A stretch of DNA of 64,000 nt from NCBI GenBank assembly GCA_023898365.1, contig CP060219.1, positions 930,001-994,000 on the forward strand, given 5' to 3'. The notes under the pieces are model-generated. The model worked only from the letters and a program-made list of their open reading frames with translations. It searched no databases and was not told the origin of the DNA. This document shows, piece after piece, positions 33,374 to 42,063 of this stretch. This DNA is from Candidatus Woesearchaeota archaeon. GTDB taxonomy: Archaea; Nanobdellota; Nanobdellia; Woesearchaeales; GCA-023898365. The first letter of the stretch is position 1; each line of letters begins with the position of its first letter. Both the position numbers and the translations under genes were made by a program.

Positions 33374-34792
33374 ATGCAAGAAGGATTAAGTTATGGTGAT
33401 GTATTGCTCGTTCCAAAATTAGGAATTGTTGAAAGCAGAAAAGATATTGATACGACAGGCAGAATAACAAAGGGCATTGCTGTAAAAGTTCCTTTTGTGT
33501 CTGTTAATATGGACACCGTTACCGAACACGATATGGCAATTGCCATGGCCCGCTATGGTGGTCTTGGTATTATTCATCAGTTTATGACTATTGAAGAGCA
33601 GGTTGAAGAAGTACGCCTCGTAAAACGAGCAACCTCACATATTATTGAGAATCCTCTCTGTATTTCTCCCGATCTGACCTTGCAAGAATTGTTCACAACG
33701 TATTCAAGAAAGTATAGTTTTCTCGTAACGGATAAAGACCATAAACTTGTTGGCATTCTCTCAAACAGAGATTTTCTTTTCGAAACAGATTTTACAAAAA
33801 CAATCAAAGAATTGATGACAACAAAAATTATCAGTGCTCCTGAAGACGTCACGTTAGTTGAAGCGAAACAAATTTTCAAAAAACATAAGATCGAAAAATT
33901 ACCTTTAGTTGATGCGCAGGGGCATGTGAAAGGGCTTATCACCACAAAGGACATTTTAAACAAAGTCCGCTACCCTCTTGCAAGTGTCGATAAAAAAGGA
34001 AGGTTTCTTGTCGCAGCAGCTGTTGGTGTAAAGAATGGATTTCTTGAACGCACAGGAAAACTCATCAAAGCAGGAGCTGACATCATCTGTGTCGATATTG
34101 CACACGGCCATTCAGAATTAGCAATTCGGACCGTTAAAGCAATCAAAGAAGCGTATCCCAAAACTCAAATTCTTGCAGGAAACGTTGCAACAGGAGAAGG
34201 CGCAAAGGCATTAATTGAAGCGGGAGCTGATGGTATTAAAGTTGGTGTTGGTCCTGGTTCTGCTTGCACAACAAGAATTGTTGCAGGAACAGGCGTTCCT
34301 CAAATTACTGCTCTTCAAAATGTTTCCGCCGTAGCAAAATTGTACGATGTTCCCATCATGGCTGATGGAGGTATAAAAACCGGCGGAGACATTGCAAAAG
34401 CAATTGTTGCCGGAGCAGAAAGTATGGGTGCGGGCAGTCTCTTTTCAGCAACTGCTGAAAGTCCAGGCAGGCTCATTGTTAAAGACGGCAAACGATTCAA
34501 ACTCTATCGTGGATCAGCATCAACAGCAGCAAACATTATGCGTACCAAACGAGAAGGACGATCGCTTGACACCACGTACACTGCAGAAGGAATTGACACA
34601 CTCAAACCATTCAAAGGTCCGGTTATTGAAGTTTTCAATGAACTCTTAGGAGGTTTTCGTTCAGGACTCAGTTATTGTGGGGCGCGAACCCTTAAAGAAG
34701 CGCAAGAGAACGGAGAATTTATTAAAATAACTTCAGCTGGTATGGCTGAAAGTAAGGCACAATTCTCTTCCAACGGAAACGGAGATTTGTAA
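33374..34792 (+). CDS. guaB: IMP dehydrogenase
   Basis: A 472-residue enzyme that oxidises IMP to XMP, the committed step to GMP. The TIM barrel is interrupted by two CBS domains (about 93-205). The catalytic Cys loop is VGPGSACTTRIVAG (about 294-307). IMADGGIKTGGDIAKAI and GSLFSATAESPG follow. The Arg/Tyr flap region has YRGSASTAAN rather than the common YRGMGS. CATTTAAAG about 45 bases before the ATG gives the promoter, and AAGGGG lies about 8 bases upstream. Convergent with thrS. Confidence 0.94.
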   Translation: MQEGLSYGDVLLVPKLGIVESRKDIDTTGRITKGIAVKVPFVSVNMDTVTEHDMAIAMARYGGLGIIHQFMTIEEQVEEVRLVKRATSHIIENPLCISPDLTLQELFTTYSRKYSFLVTDKDHKLVGILSNRDFLFETDFTKTIKELMTTKIISAPEDVTLVEAKQIFKKHKIEKLPLVDAQGHVKGLITTKDILNKVRYPLASVDKKGRFLVAAAVGVKNGFLERTGKLIKAGADIICVDIAHGHSELAIRTVKAIKEAYPKTQILAGNVATGEGAKALIEAGADGIKVGVGPGSACTTRIVAGTGVPQITALQNVSAVAKLYDVPIMADGGIKTGGDIAKAIVAGAESMGAGSLFSATAESPGRLIVKDGKRFKLYRGSASTAANIMRTKREGRSLDTTYTAEGIDTLKPFKGPVIEVFNELLGGFRSGLSYCGARTLKEAQENGEFIKITSAGMAESKAQFSSNGNGDL

Positions 34793-34797
34793 GTGGT

Positions 34798-36702
34798 TTA
34801 CTCCAATGTTGTTGTTTGCGCTTTAGTGGCAATCAATTTCTGCACACGTTCTTTAAACTCTGCAAGATCCATGCCTTGTGTAACAGACCCATCAAGCGTG
34901 CGCACAGATAGTTTTCCCGTTTCTTGTTCTTGATCGCCTATAGTGATGATGAGGGGAACTTGTTCAAGTTGTGCGTTTCTTACTTTTTTGTTAAGGGTAT
35001 CTGCGTTTTCATCAATTTCATACCGGAGTCCTAGTTCTTTTGCAACCTTTCTTGCATAGTCGAGGTGACGATCGGCAACGGTAATGAATTTAACTTGCAC
35101 GGGTGCAAGCCAGAGAGGAAATTTTCCTGCATAATGCTCAATTAAGATGCCAATAAATCGTTCTAAACTTCCAAAGATTGCGCGGTGGATCATTACCGGG
35201 CGATGATCGTACGTTCCATCGTCTCCCATGTACGTAATGTCAAGGGTTTCCGGCATGGCAAAATCAACTTGGATGGTGCCGCATTGCCAAGTTCTTCCCA
35301 TCGAATCTCTAATGTGAAAATCAATTTTTGGTCCGTAAAACGCACCATCTCCTTCATTAAGTTGGTAGGCTATGTTCTTTTTTTCTAGTGCTTCGCGAAG
35401 CGCATTTGTTGCTTTGGTCCACATGTCTTCTGAACCGATGTGGTCATCAGGCATGGTTGAAAGTTCAACAGCAACATTGTCAAACCCAAACGTTGCATAA
35501 ATTTCGTAGACTAGGTTAAGAACGCCAACGATTTCATCAGCTACTTGCTCAGGTAAACAATAGATGTGCGCATCATCTTGGGTGAAACTTCTCACGCGAA
35601 AAAGTCCGTGTAACACGCCAGCTAGTTCATGTCGATGCACAAGACCTAGCTCGCCAATTTTCATAGGTAATTCTTTGTAGGAACGTTTTCTTGATTTAAA
35701 GACAAGAACACCGCCCGGACAATTCATAGGTTTGACTGCGTGGTCTCCCCCATCTATTTTGAAAAAGTACATGTTTTTTTGATAATGATCCCAGTGACCC
35801 GACCGTTCCCAAAGTGATCGATTTAGCACAATAGGTGTTTTGATCTCAACGTAGCCATCTCGTTTGTGCACGCCTTTCCAGTAGTCGATGATGGTGTTCA
35901 TCAATTCCATACCTTTTGGATGCCAGAACGGAAAGCCTGCTCCTTCTTCATGGAAGCTGAACAGGTCAAGTTCTTTACCGATCTTTCGATGGTCTCTTTT
36001 TTTTGCTTCTTCAAGAACGGTAAGATATTCTTTGAGTAATTTTTTATCAGGAAATGAAATACCATAAATTCTCGTGAGTGCGTCATTTTCAGCATGTGCG
36101 CGCCAATACGCGCCGCTGGTCTTTGTCACTTTAAACGCTTTAATCATGCCAAGGCGAGGAAGGTGTGGGCCTCTGCATAAATCAGTGAATTCTCCTTGAG
36201 TGTATGCGGTGATACCTCCTTCCATTTCTTCAATGAGCTCAACTTTGTATTTGTTTGTTGCAAATTCTTTTTTTGCCGCATCCTTTGTTGCAAATTCTTT
36301 TCTTGTTGGCCGGAAATCTTGTTCGATGATTTTTTTTGCTTCTTCTTCGATCTTTACAAGATCTTCTTCAGAAATTTTTACGTTTGCAAAGTCATAATAA
36401 AATCCTTGTTCGATTGCAGGTCCAATTGTAGGTTTGGCTTCGGGAAATAAGCGCAAAACTGCTTGCGCAAGCACATGTGCTGAAGAATGCCAAAAGAGCT
36501 CTTTTCCTTGCGCATCATCAAAGGTGAGAAAAACAACGCTCGCATCGCCCGTAAGAGGAGTTGCCAGGTCTTGCAGCTGTCCATTAACAGTTATAGCAAG
36601 CGCTTTTCTTGCGAAACCTTCAGAAATGCTAAGCGCGATGTCGCTTCCTGTAGTGCCCTCTTTGAACTCTTTTTTGCTTCCATCAGGAAATGTTATGTTC
36701 AT
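34798..36702 (-). CDS. thrS: Threonyl-tRNA synthetase, bacterial/eukaryotic type
   Basis: A 634-residue class II synthetase with all bacterial-type domains. The TGS domain is about 1-60, and an N2 editing domain has HSSAHVLAQAVLRLFPEA (HxxxH, about 73-90). The catalytic core has the zinc Cys in KPMNCPGG, motif 2 as RVRSFTQDDAHIYC (about 370-383) and motif 3 around IHRAIFGSLERFIGILIEHY. The C-terminal domain binds the anticodon. Typical archaeal ThrRS carries a different, DTD-like editing domain, so this gene is of bacterial type. GAGG lies 7 bases before the ATG. The conserved GH after the MNCP Cys motif is GG here. Confidence 0.95.
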   Translation of the reverse strand: MNITFPDGSKKEFKEGTTGSDIALSISEGFARKALAITVNGQLQDLATPLTGDASVVFLTFDDAQGKELFWHSSAHVLAQAVLRLFPEAKPTIGPAIEQGFYYDFANVKISEEDLVKIEEEAKKIIEQDFRPTRKEFATKDAAKKEFATNKYKVELIEEMEGGITAYTQGEFTDLCRGPHLPRLGMIKAFKVTKTSGAYWRAHAENDALTRIYGISFPDKKLLKEYLTVLEEAKKRDHRKIGKELDLFSFHEEGAGFPFWHPKGMELMNTIIDYWKGVHKRDGYVEIKTPIVLNRSLWERSGHWDHYQKNMYFFKIDGGDHAVKPMNCPGGVLVFKSRKRSYKELPMKIGELGLVHRHELAGVLHGLFRVRSFTQDDAHIYCLPEQVADEIVGVLNLVYEIYATFGFDNVAVELSTMPDDHIGSEDMWTKATNALREALEKKNIAYQLNEGDGAFYGPKIDFHIRDSMGRTWQCGTIQVDFAMPETLDITYMGDDGTYDHRPVMIHRAIFGSLERFIGILIEHYAGKFPLWLAPVQVKFITVADRHLDYARKVAKELGLRYEIDENADTLNKKVRNAQLEQVPLIITIGDQEQETGKLSVRTLDGSVTQGMDLAEFKERVQKLIATKAQTTTLE

Positions 36703-36765
36703 ACATATGCCTCACGATTATTTATCCTTACAAGAATTGATACGATTTTAAAAAAGTTGTTGTCC

Positions 36766-37131
36766 TTACTTGCGCTTCGTCGGCTTTTTTGTAACGTGCT
36801 TCTTGTCAGTTGCTTTTTTTTGCACTGCTTTTTTCTTTGGAGCTACAGTTTTTTTAACAACTTTTTTTTCAGCAGGTTTCTTTTTTGCAACGGTTTTTTT
36901 CTTTTCAGCCGGCTTTGGAGCTGCTTGGACTTTCTTCTTCTCTTCCACGCAATAAATGAATGTGTTGCGCTTTCCTGTGTTCTTATAGGAAAGAAGATTT
37001 GTTTTTCGAAGTTTCTTTAGTGACATAGTAACAGAGCCAATAGACACGTTCAAACTTTCAGAAATATCGCGAGACGTGAACCACTCACTCTTATGTTCAA
37101 CTAAAAAGTCATATACTTCCTGCTGCCCCAT
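36766..37131 (-). CDS. Winged-helix protein with histone H1-like Lys/Ala/Pro tail
   Basis: A 121-residue protein in two parts. Residues 1-65 form a MarR-like winged helix (WFTSRDISESLNVSIGSVTMSLKKL). Residues 66-121 are a highly basic tail made of Lys, Ala, Pro and Val in irregular K-K-x-P-A-E-K-K units, much like the C-terminal tail of eukaryotic linker histone H1 or of bacterial H1-like proteins. A TTTATATAG box lies about 35 bases before the ATG. The layout predicts a DNA-binding chromatin-type protein or a regulator with a non-specific DNA clamp. It lies upstream of thrS on the same strand with a 63-base gap, perhaps by its own promoter only. Confidence 0.8.
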   Translation of the reverse strand: MGQQEVYDFLVEHKSEWFTSRDISESLNVSIGSVTMSLKKLRKTNLLSYKNTGKRNTFIYCVEEKKKVQAAPKPAEKKKTVAKKKPAEKKVVKKTVAPKKKAVQKKATDKKHVTKKPTKRK

Positions 37132-37292
37132 AGGGTTTTCACTGAATAGAGAACTATATAAACTTATTGTTGTTACTTGTATGTAGTTTTGCCTTCAATT
37201 GCCGTTCTAGAGAATATACGGGCATTTTTTGAACTTTCTTGCCAGCAAATCCGAGGAGTAGATTTTTAAATCTTCTCAAACTGTTCATCCAC

Positions 37293-38387
37293 ATGCCTGA
37301 TTACCTAAACAAAATCAAGGAACTTGAAGATCTCATAGCTGGTTCCAAATACAATAAACGAACGCAGCACGCAATTGGCATGTATAAGGCGCAGCTTGCA
37401 AAACTTAAAGAAAAAGAAGTAACACGGGGTTCAAAGAAAGCGGCAACAACCGGCTACAGTGTGCGCAAAACAGGAGATGGGACAGTTATCTTAGTTGGCT
37501 TTCCAAGCGTTGGTAAATCAACGCTCTTAAACAAACTTACTGATGCAGAATCACCAGTTGGCGCCTACGCATTTACCACGCTTACAGTAATACCAGGGGT
37601 GCTTGACTATAAACATGCAAAAATTCAAATTCTTGATGTGCCGGGTATTGTTCAAGGAGCTGCACTTGGCAAAGGACGAGGAAAAGAAGTTTTAAATGTT
37701 GTTCAAAATGCTGACTTGGTTATTATTCTTCTTGACGCACTCCACCCAGAACATCTTCCCGTCCTTCAAAAAGAATTGTACGATAGCAATATTCGATTAA
37801 ACAAGAAAAAACCTTTTGTCAAAATACGAAAGCGTGCAAAGGACGGACTACGAATTGGGCGCACCGTACTCACGCCAGATCTTGATGACGAAACGATTAT
37901 GACAGTCTTAAAAGAATTTCGTATAAACAACGCCGAAATCTTAATACGAGATCCAATTGATGTTGATGACTTAATTGATGTTATTGAGCAGAATAAATCC
38001 TATGTGCCTTCCTTGATTGTCATGAACAAGAAAGATCTTGTCTCTGAACAAAAACTTGCAGCAATCAGTAAGCAAACAAACTATGATATTGCCATTTCTG
38101 CAGATCAAGACAGTGATTTTGTCGAATTAAAAGAACTCATCTATGATCGCTTACGTCTCATTCCTCTTTTTTTGAAAGAACCTGGAAAGGAAGCTGATAT
38201 GAAGGAACCGCTCATCATGTTTAAAGATTGCACCATACGTGACGTTTGTTCAAAGTTACATAAAGATTTTGTAAGCAAGTTCAAATTTGCAAGAGTGTGG
38301 GGCTTATCAGCTAAGTTTCCTGGACAGCGACTGACCTTACGTCATATGCTCAAAGCAGGCGATGTGCTTGAGCTTCACGTGAAATAA
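37293..38387 (+). CDS. DRG-family GTPase (Obg-like) with TGS domain
   Basis: A 364-residue GTPase of the developmentally regulated GTP-binding (DRG) group, thought to act on ribosomes. The N-terminal helix-turn-helix-like region (LNKIKELEDLIAGSKYNKRT) precedes G1 GFPSVGKST (about 67), G3 DVPGIVQGAALGKGRG (about 113) and G4 MNKKDL (about 246). A C-terminal TGS domain ends LRHMLKAGDVLELHVK. TTTTTAAATC 22-28 bases before ATG 37293 predicts a leaderless mRNA, so I reject the TTG 18 codons upstream. Monocistronic. Confidence 0.92.
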   Translation: MPDYLNKIKELEDLIAGSKYNKRTQHAIGMYKAQLAKLKEKEVTRGSKKAATTGYSVRKTGDGTVILVGFPSVGKSTLLNKLTDAESPVGAYAFTTLTVIPGVLDYKHAKIQILDVPGIVQGAALGKGRGKEVLNVVQNADLVIILLDALHPEHLPVLQKELYDSNIRLNKKKPFVKIRKRAKDGLRIGRTVLTPDLDDETIMTVLKEFRINNAEILIRDPIDVDDLIDVIEQNKSYVPSLIVMNKKDLVSEQKLAAISKQTNYDIAISADQDSDFVELKELIYDRLRLIPLFLKEPGKEADMKEPLIMFKDCTIRDVCSKLHKDFVSKFKFARVWGLSAKFPGQRLTLRHMLKAGDVLELHVK

Positions 38388-38450
38388 CGTCTCCGTAAGC
38401 AATATGTTTATATATGTCCTCTGCTTTCACGACATACGGAGGGATAAAGG

Positions 38451-38813
38451 ATGACAAAGGTTTTAATCGTTGAAGATGATGCTAATATTGCACTTGCAGA
38501 AGCTGAGATTCTCAAAGCTGAAGGATATGATGTGGTAATCGCAAAAGACGGACTTGAGGGTCTCGACAAGGCGGTGGAACATAAACCGGTGGCTGTTGTT
38601 TTGGATTTGATGATGCCGAAACTTTCAGGAATCGAAGTATGTCGACGCATCCGAGAAGATCCTTCTTTAAAACACACCAAAGTGGTAATGGTTACGGCAA
38701 AAGATACTGATCAAGACGAAGCCTACGGTATGCACGTTGGAGCAGATGACTACTTAGCAAAACCGTTTGAGCCAATTGAACTGGTGCACATCCTGCGTCA
38801 AGTTCTCAAATAA
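38451..38813 (+). CDS. CheY-like response regulator
   Basis: A 120-residue single receiver domain with no output domain. The acidic pocket is VEDD (about 7-10), the phospho-acceptor Asp is in VVLDLMMPKLSG (about 52), and the conserved Lys is in YLAKPFEP (about 103). A Thr lies at the expected switch position (MVTAKD). GGAGG 8 bases before the ATG and TTTATATA at about 38407 give its own promoter. It is followed after 31 bases by the histidine kinase, so it is probably that kinase's partner. With no output domain it must signal through protein contacts. Confidence 0.94.
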   Translation: MTKVLIVEDDANIALAEAEILKAEGYDVVIAKDGLEGLDKAVEHKPVAVVLDLMMPKLSGIEVCRRIREDPSLKHTKVVMVTAKDTDQDEAYGMHVGADDYLAKPFEPIELVHILRQVLK

Positions 38814-38844
38814 AAGAGCATGAGTTTTGGGGGAGACTACAACC

Positions 38845-40302
38845 ATGATAGCGACCTCTCTCGAATTATTTCATAGTATTAGTAGTTTTCTTTCCACACC
38901 AGGTGGTGTGCTGTTTGTTAATTTCTTTGAAGCAACCGTGCTTATCATTCTTCTCTTTCTTACCTTTTCAGAATACCAGCGAAGTCGGTATCGACAACTT
39001 CGTTACTTTCTTACAGGTTTTTTCTTTTTGTTTTTTATAAAAACTGCAAATGTCCTTCTCTTAATTCTCCAAATATTTACGCGAAATCCCTTAGCAGCAT
39101 ACATAAGTCCTTATTTTGTTGCTGTTGCAACCCTTCTATGCGAACTCTTTGCCATTTCCTTAATAGGCACAGGATTTTTATATCCGTTGCGAAGCAAACT
39201 TCCTCACTATTTGAAAAACAAATTCTTGATAGAGTTAGTTGCTATATTGCTGTTTTTTGCAATTACTTTGTTTGCATTTACAACAACAAACTTTCGAGGA
39301 TTTGCGCTCACACTTGGTGTTGCTTTAGAAACCATCTTACTTCTTCTGTTTATTATCGTGCTGCAATTATACCATAATCGTTTTCGGTATTACCAAGGAA
39401 TGCTCTTTGCTTTTTTGCTTTGGTTTGTTGGTCCGTTTGTACTCTTACTTGATTTAGTGTTGTTTCAAGGACTAAATATCCGACTTGTTGTACTTGCGCG
39501 GCCATTTCCTGTTTTAGGCATAATCTTTCTAACCCGAGTCATCTTCCTTAAATTAGTGGATAAAGCCTACTTGCGACGAGAATTACAGTCAGCAGAAAAA
39601 CGATATCTTGAAATGAGAGAAGTGAGCATGATGAAAGATCACTTCATATCCTTAGTTTCCCACGAGCTTAAAACCCCTATTACTTCCATTCGCTTGTATG
39701 CAGACCTTATTATGCAATCAACGAAAGGAAAAACCAAAGAATTTAGTGGCATAATCAAATCAGAAATTAAGCGCCTAGGAGAAATGGTTGATGACTTGCT
39801 TAATTTTTCTAAGTTAAAAGAGAGAAAAATCAAATTGGAGTTCGCGCGAGTGGACCTCAATCAAATTGTTACCGAAGCGCTTATTCTTTCACGAAAAGCT
39901 AATGTGCTTGTCGAAAATAAAATCCCCAAGCATGCCTACATATATGCAGATCCAAAGCGACTCAAACAAATATTTCTCAATTTATTCACAAATGCCTTAA
40001 AATTTGCCAAGACAAAAGTGGTTATTTCCTATGAATACACCAAGACAAAAGAAATTCTCTCTGTCTCAAACGACACAACAGAAAAGGAACGTATTCCTGA
40101 AAACGAATATGAAAAAATATTCTTGCCCTTCTACCAAGTTGAAAATCACATGGTGCGAACAAAGAGTGGAAGCGGTTTGGGGCTTGCTATTGTTAAAGAG
40201 TTAGTTGATTTACATGATGGAGAAATATTTGTTATTTCAAGTGCTAAAGAAACTACTTTTACCGTTAGCTTACCAAGAAAAACTATGCCTGCTCACAAAT
40301 AA
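38845..40302 (+). CDS. Membrane sensor histidine kinase
   Basis: A 485-residue kinase. Residues 1-235 contain about seven hydrophobic spans (for example VLIILLFLTF, FLTGFFFLFFI, FLIELVAILLFFAITLFAF), forming a membrane sensor without a large external domain. HisKA follows with the phospho-accepting His in FISLVSHELKTPITSIRL (about 273). The ATPase domain has an N-box (NLFTNALKFAK) and a G2-box (SGSGLGLAIVKEL). The G1 box, normally DxGxG, is replaced by SNDTTEKERIPENEYEKIF, so nucleotide binding may be altered. ATG 38845 has GGGGGAG 11 bases before it. It forms a two-gene operon with the response regulator. Confidence 0.92.
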   Translation: MIATSLELFHSISSFLSTPGGVLFVNFFEATVLIILLFLTFSEYQRSRYRQLRYFLTGFFFLFFIKTANVLLLILQIFTRNPLAAYISPYFVAVATLLCELFAISLIGTGFLYPLRSKLPHYLKNKFLIELVAILLFFAITLFAFTTTNFRGFALTLGVALETILLLLFIIVLQLYHNRFRYYQGMLFAFLLWFVGPFVLLLDLVLFQGLNIRLVVLARPFPVLGIIFLTRVIFLKLVDKAYLRRELQSAEKRYLEMREVSMMKDHFISLVSHELKTPITSIRLYADLIMQSTKGKTKEFSGIIKSEIKRLGEMVDDLLNFSKLKERKIKLEFARVDLNQIVTEALILSRKANVLVENKIPKHAYIYADPKRLKQIFLNLFTNALKFAKTKVVISYEYTKTKEILSVSNDTTEKERIPENEYEKIFLPFYQVENHMVRTKSGSGLGLAIVKELVDLHDGEIFVISSAKETTFTVSLPRKTMPAHK

Positions 40303-40357
40303 CTTCTCAAGTAATAGTGCTTATTTAAGAAAACTTCTGTAAGAACAAGATAAGGAT

Positions 40358-40486
40358 CCCCGCTCCCGGATTTGAACCGGGGACACGTCGGTATCAGCTG
40401 ACTGATAGTCATTCACGAGGAAAGCTCCTTAGTCCTACCAGCGAAAATCTACAGCCGACCGCTCTACCAGGCTGAGCTAAGCGGGG
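40358..40486 (-). tRNA. tRNA-Tyr (GTA) with 56-base intron
   Basis: The acceptor stem is CCCCGCT/AGCGGGG with discriminator A and the archaeal Tyr-type C1:G72 pair. Exon 1 ends CTGTAG (anticodon GTA), and exon 2 begins A-CCGAC. The intron at 40393-40448 lies between positions 37 and 38, the usual archaeal place, and should be removed by the splicing endonuclease at a bulge-helix-bulge. The mature T arm is CCCGG-TTCAAAT-CCGGG. CCA is not encoded. Confidence 0.93.
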
Positions 40487-40533
40487 TTACAACAAAGGAC
40501 TTATTTTCCTTTTATAAAAGTATTGTCCACTTC

Positions 40534-40905
40534 TTAAGACGTGATGATAACGGAACAACTCGGCGTGACTTCAATGTAATGAGTTGCAGAACCATTTCTG
40601 TACGCTGCGCATTGATGTTCTGGATCGTTATCTGCAAGCGTTCGAGGAGTATGTGCGACATCACACACCCAATCAGTATTGGTTGGCATAGGATCAAGAA
40701 GACAAGGGCCTGAGGAGAGATTGACGCTTTGATTTCGAAGAGAGATGCATGTCGAGACACAAATCTTTGTCAATTCAACGCTAGGATTCTTAAGAAAAAA
40801 TGAAGGATCTTCCTGTTGCCTGTCCTGCACGCCTCTATAGATGCCAATAATTGAAACGATAACAACCACTATACTTACAATCCAAATCATCTGTTTCGCA
40901 TTCAT
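40534..40905 (-). CDS. Membrane-anchored Cys-rich hypothetical protein
   Basis: A 123-residue protein with a single N-terminal hydrophobic helix (MIWIVSIVVVIVSIIGIYRG, about 6-25) that acts as signal anchor. The outside domain is polar with six Cys (CVSTC, GPC, DWVC, HQC, PSC) suited to disulfides and several N-x-S/T sites. I do not recognise it. ATG 40905 is preferred over one 6 codons upstream because the palindromic TTTAAA at 40943-40948 predicts a transcript start near 40918. It is divergent from tatD. Confidence 0.65.
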   Translation of the reverse strand: MNAKQMIWIVSIVVVIVSIIGIYRGVQDRQQEDPSFFLKNPSVELTKICVSTCISLRNQSVNLSSGPCLLDPMPTNTDWVCDVAHTPRTLADNDPEHQCAAYRNGSATHYIEVTPSCSVIITS

Positions 40906-40942
40906 TTGCACTCGCAACAACATTGCTTCTCACAAGTACTTT

Positions 40943-40948
40943 TTTAAA
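40943..40948. promoter_or_regulatory. Shared TATA box of tatD and the Cys-rich protein gene
   Basis: A single TTTAAA lies between the divergent starts at 40905 (38 bases to the left) and 40971 (23 bases to the right). No other TATA-like element is visible in the gap, so it probably serves both directions. Confidence 0.5.
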
Positions 40949-40970
40949 TACTTTGTTCTTTATCAAGGGC

Positions 40971-41711
40971 ATGTTTGTTGATGTCCATGCTCATCTTGAT
41001 TTTCCAGATTTTGAAAATGACTTAGCTGAACTTCTCAGTCAATGTAAGAAGCAGGCCATTTCCACTATTATTGTCAATGGAGTTGATCCTGCTTCAAACA
41101 GAAAAATCCTTGCACTTTCAAACACGTATCCGCTCATTAAGCCTGCCTTCGGCTTCTATCCAACGCATATTGAAGAAGAATCAGACGAGGTAATCGATCA
41201 AGAATTGCAATGGATCGAAGCGAACAAGCCACTGGCAATTGGAGAAGTGGGACTTGACAAGAAAGAACCAAAAAATTTTGAGCGTCAAGTGTTCTATTTC
41301 AAAAAGATTATCTTGCTTGCTAAAAAAATGAATATTCCTCTTATTGTGCACTCAAGAAAGGCTGAGCGAGAAACAATTGATCTCCTTACGGAGCTGCATG
41401 CAAAGAAAGTAGTCATGCATTGCTTCTCAGGAAAGAAATCATTATACAAAGAAATCATAGAACAAGGATGGAGTTTTTCTATTCCTTCCCTCGTTTCACG
41501 TGTTGAACAATTTCAACAACTTGTTATGGCAACACCAACAAATCAACTTCTTACCGAAACAGATTCGCCCTTTCTCTCACCAACGAAAGATGAGCGGAAT
41601 TCTCCATTAACTATTCCTCAAGCGGTTGCTGTTATCGCTGGACTGAAAAAAATGGATACTACTTCAATGGAAGAGCTTATTTTTCAGAATTTTCAGCGCT
41701 TGTTTCTCTAG
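40971..41711 (+). CDS. tatD: TatD family metal-dependent hydrolase
   Basis: A 246-residue TIM-barrel nuclease of the TatD family (DNA 3'-5' exonuclease or related phosphodiesterase). Metal ligands are visible: VDVHAHLDF (about 3-11), AIGEVGLDKKEP (about 87), LIVHSRKAERETI (about 120), MHCFSGKK (about 144) and TETDSPFLSP (about 195). A frame opens 16 codons earlier, but ATG 40971 begins with the conserved MFVDVHAHLD and lies 23 bases after the TTTAAA box, so the mRNA is leaderless. Confidence 0.93.
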   Translation: MFVDVHAHLDFPDFENDLAELLSQCKKQAISTIIVNGVDPASNRKILALSNTYPLIKPAFGFYPTHIEEESDEVIDQELQWIEANKPLAIGEVGLDKKEPKNFERQVFYFKKIILLAKKMNIPLIVHSRKAERETIDLLTELHAKKVVMHCFSGKKSLYKEIIEQGWSFSIPSLVSRVEQFQQLVMATPTNQLLTETDSPFLSPTKDERNSPLTIPQAVAVIAGLKKMDTTSMEELIFQNFQRLFL

Positions 41712-42063
41712 CAACACCCCCAGTTTATTTATAAATGATCTGAAGATACTTGAAGCTAAATGCAAAAACTTTATAAAGACAAATGCCTCTATTTGTGCGG
41801 GGTAGAGGCACACAGAGTATTTTGATTCAATGCGACGTATAGGGGGTTCGCTGATTCATTGTTGCAACACCTCATAACACAACTTTTTGGAAACACCGAC
41901 CAAAACCCACTGTATTGGAAAACAACACCTTGCACTGCTGATGTCGACCAGAACGAAAATTCTCTTTTTGCGTTCCTGGCGACATTGGCTTTTTTTTCTT
42001 TTTTCAACTTTTGGACTCAACAGTCATAAGCTTTAAAAAAAGCAGCGTGCTTTACGTTATCTT
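41712..42063 (+). ncRNA. Candidate structured non-coding RNA (about 41797-42004)
   Basis: This 352-base gap has no credible protein gene but looks like a transcription unit. TATA boxes TTTATAAAT (41728) and TTTATAAAG (41770) are followed by a hairpin, GCCTCTA/TAGAGGC (41785-41809). A long 3' stem-loop pairs ATGTCG-a-CCAGAACG (41941-41955) with CGTT-c-CTGGCGACAT (41971-41985): 14 pairs with two single-base bulges. A strong T-run follows. The middle contains CCAA/TTGG and GTTGCAAC pairings. I could not match it to SRP RNA, RNase P RNA, 5S RNA or a tRNA. The last part (42030-42063) is the promoter of the next gene (CTTTAAAAA). Confidence 0.4.
41990..42004 (+). terminator. Oligo-T terminator after the candidate RNA
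   Basis: T8-C-T6 on the plus strand directly follows the 14-pair stem-loop ending at 41985. Oligo-T is the main archaeal termination signal, and this is one of the longest T-runs between genes in the window. Confidence 0.55.

Noticed and set aside
40512..40760. 82-codon minus-strand frame
   Set aside because: It lies inside the better supported Cys-rich membrane-anchored protein (40534-40905) in another frame.
41789..42007. 72-codon minus-strand frame across the candidate RNA
   Set aside because: It has an unnatural composition, starts inside the oligo-T/stem-loop region and lacks a promoter on that strand; the RNA reading is better supported.
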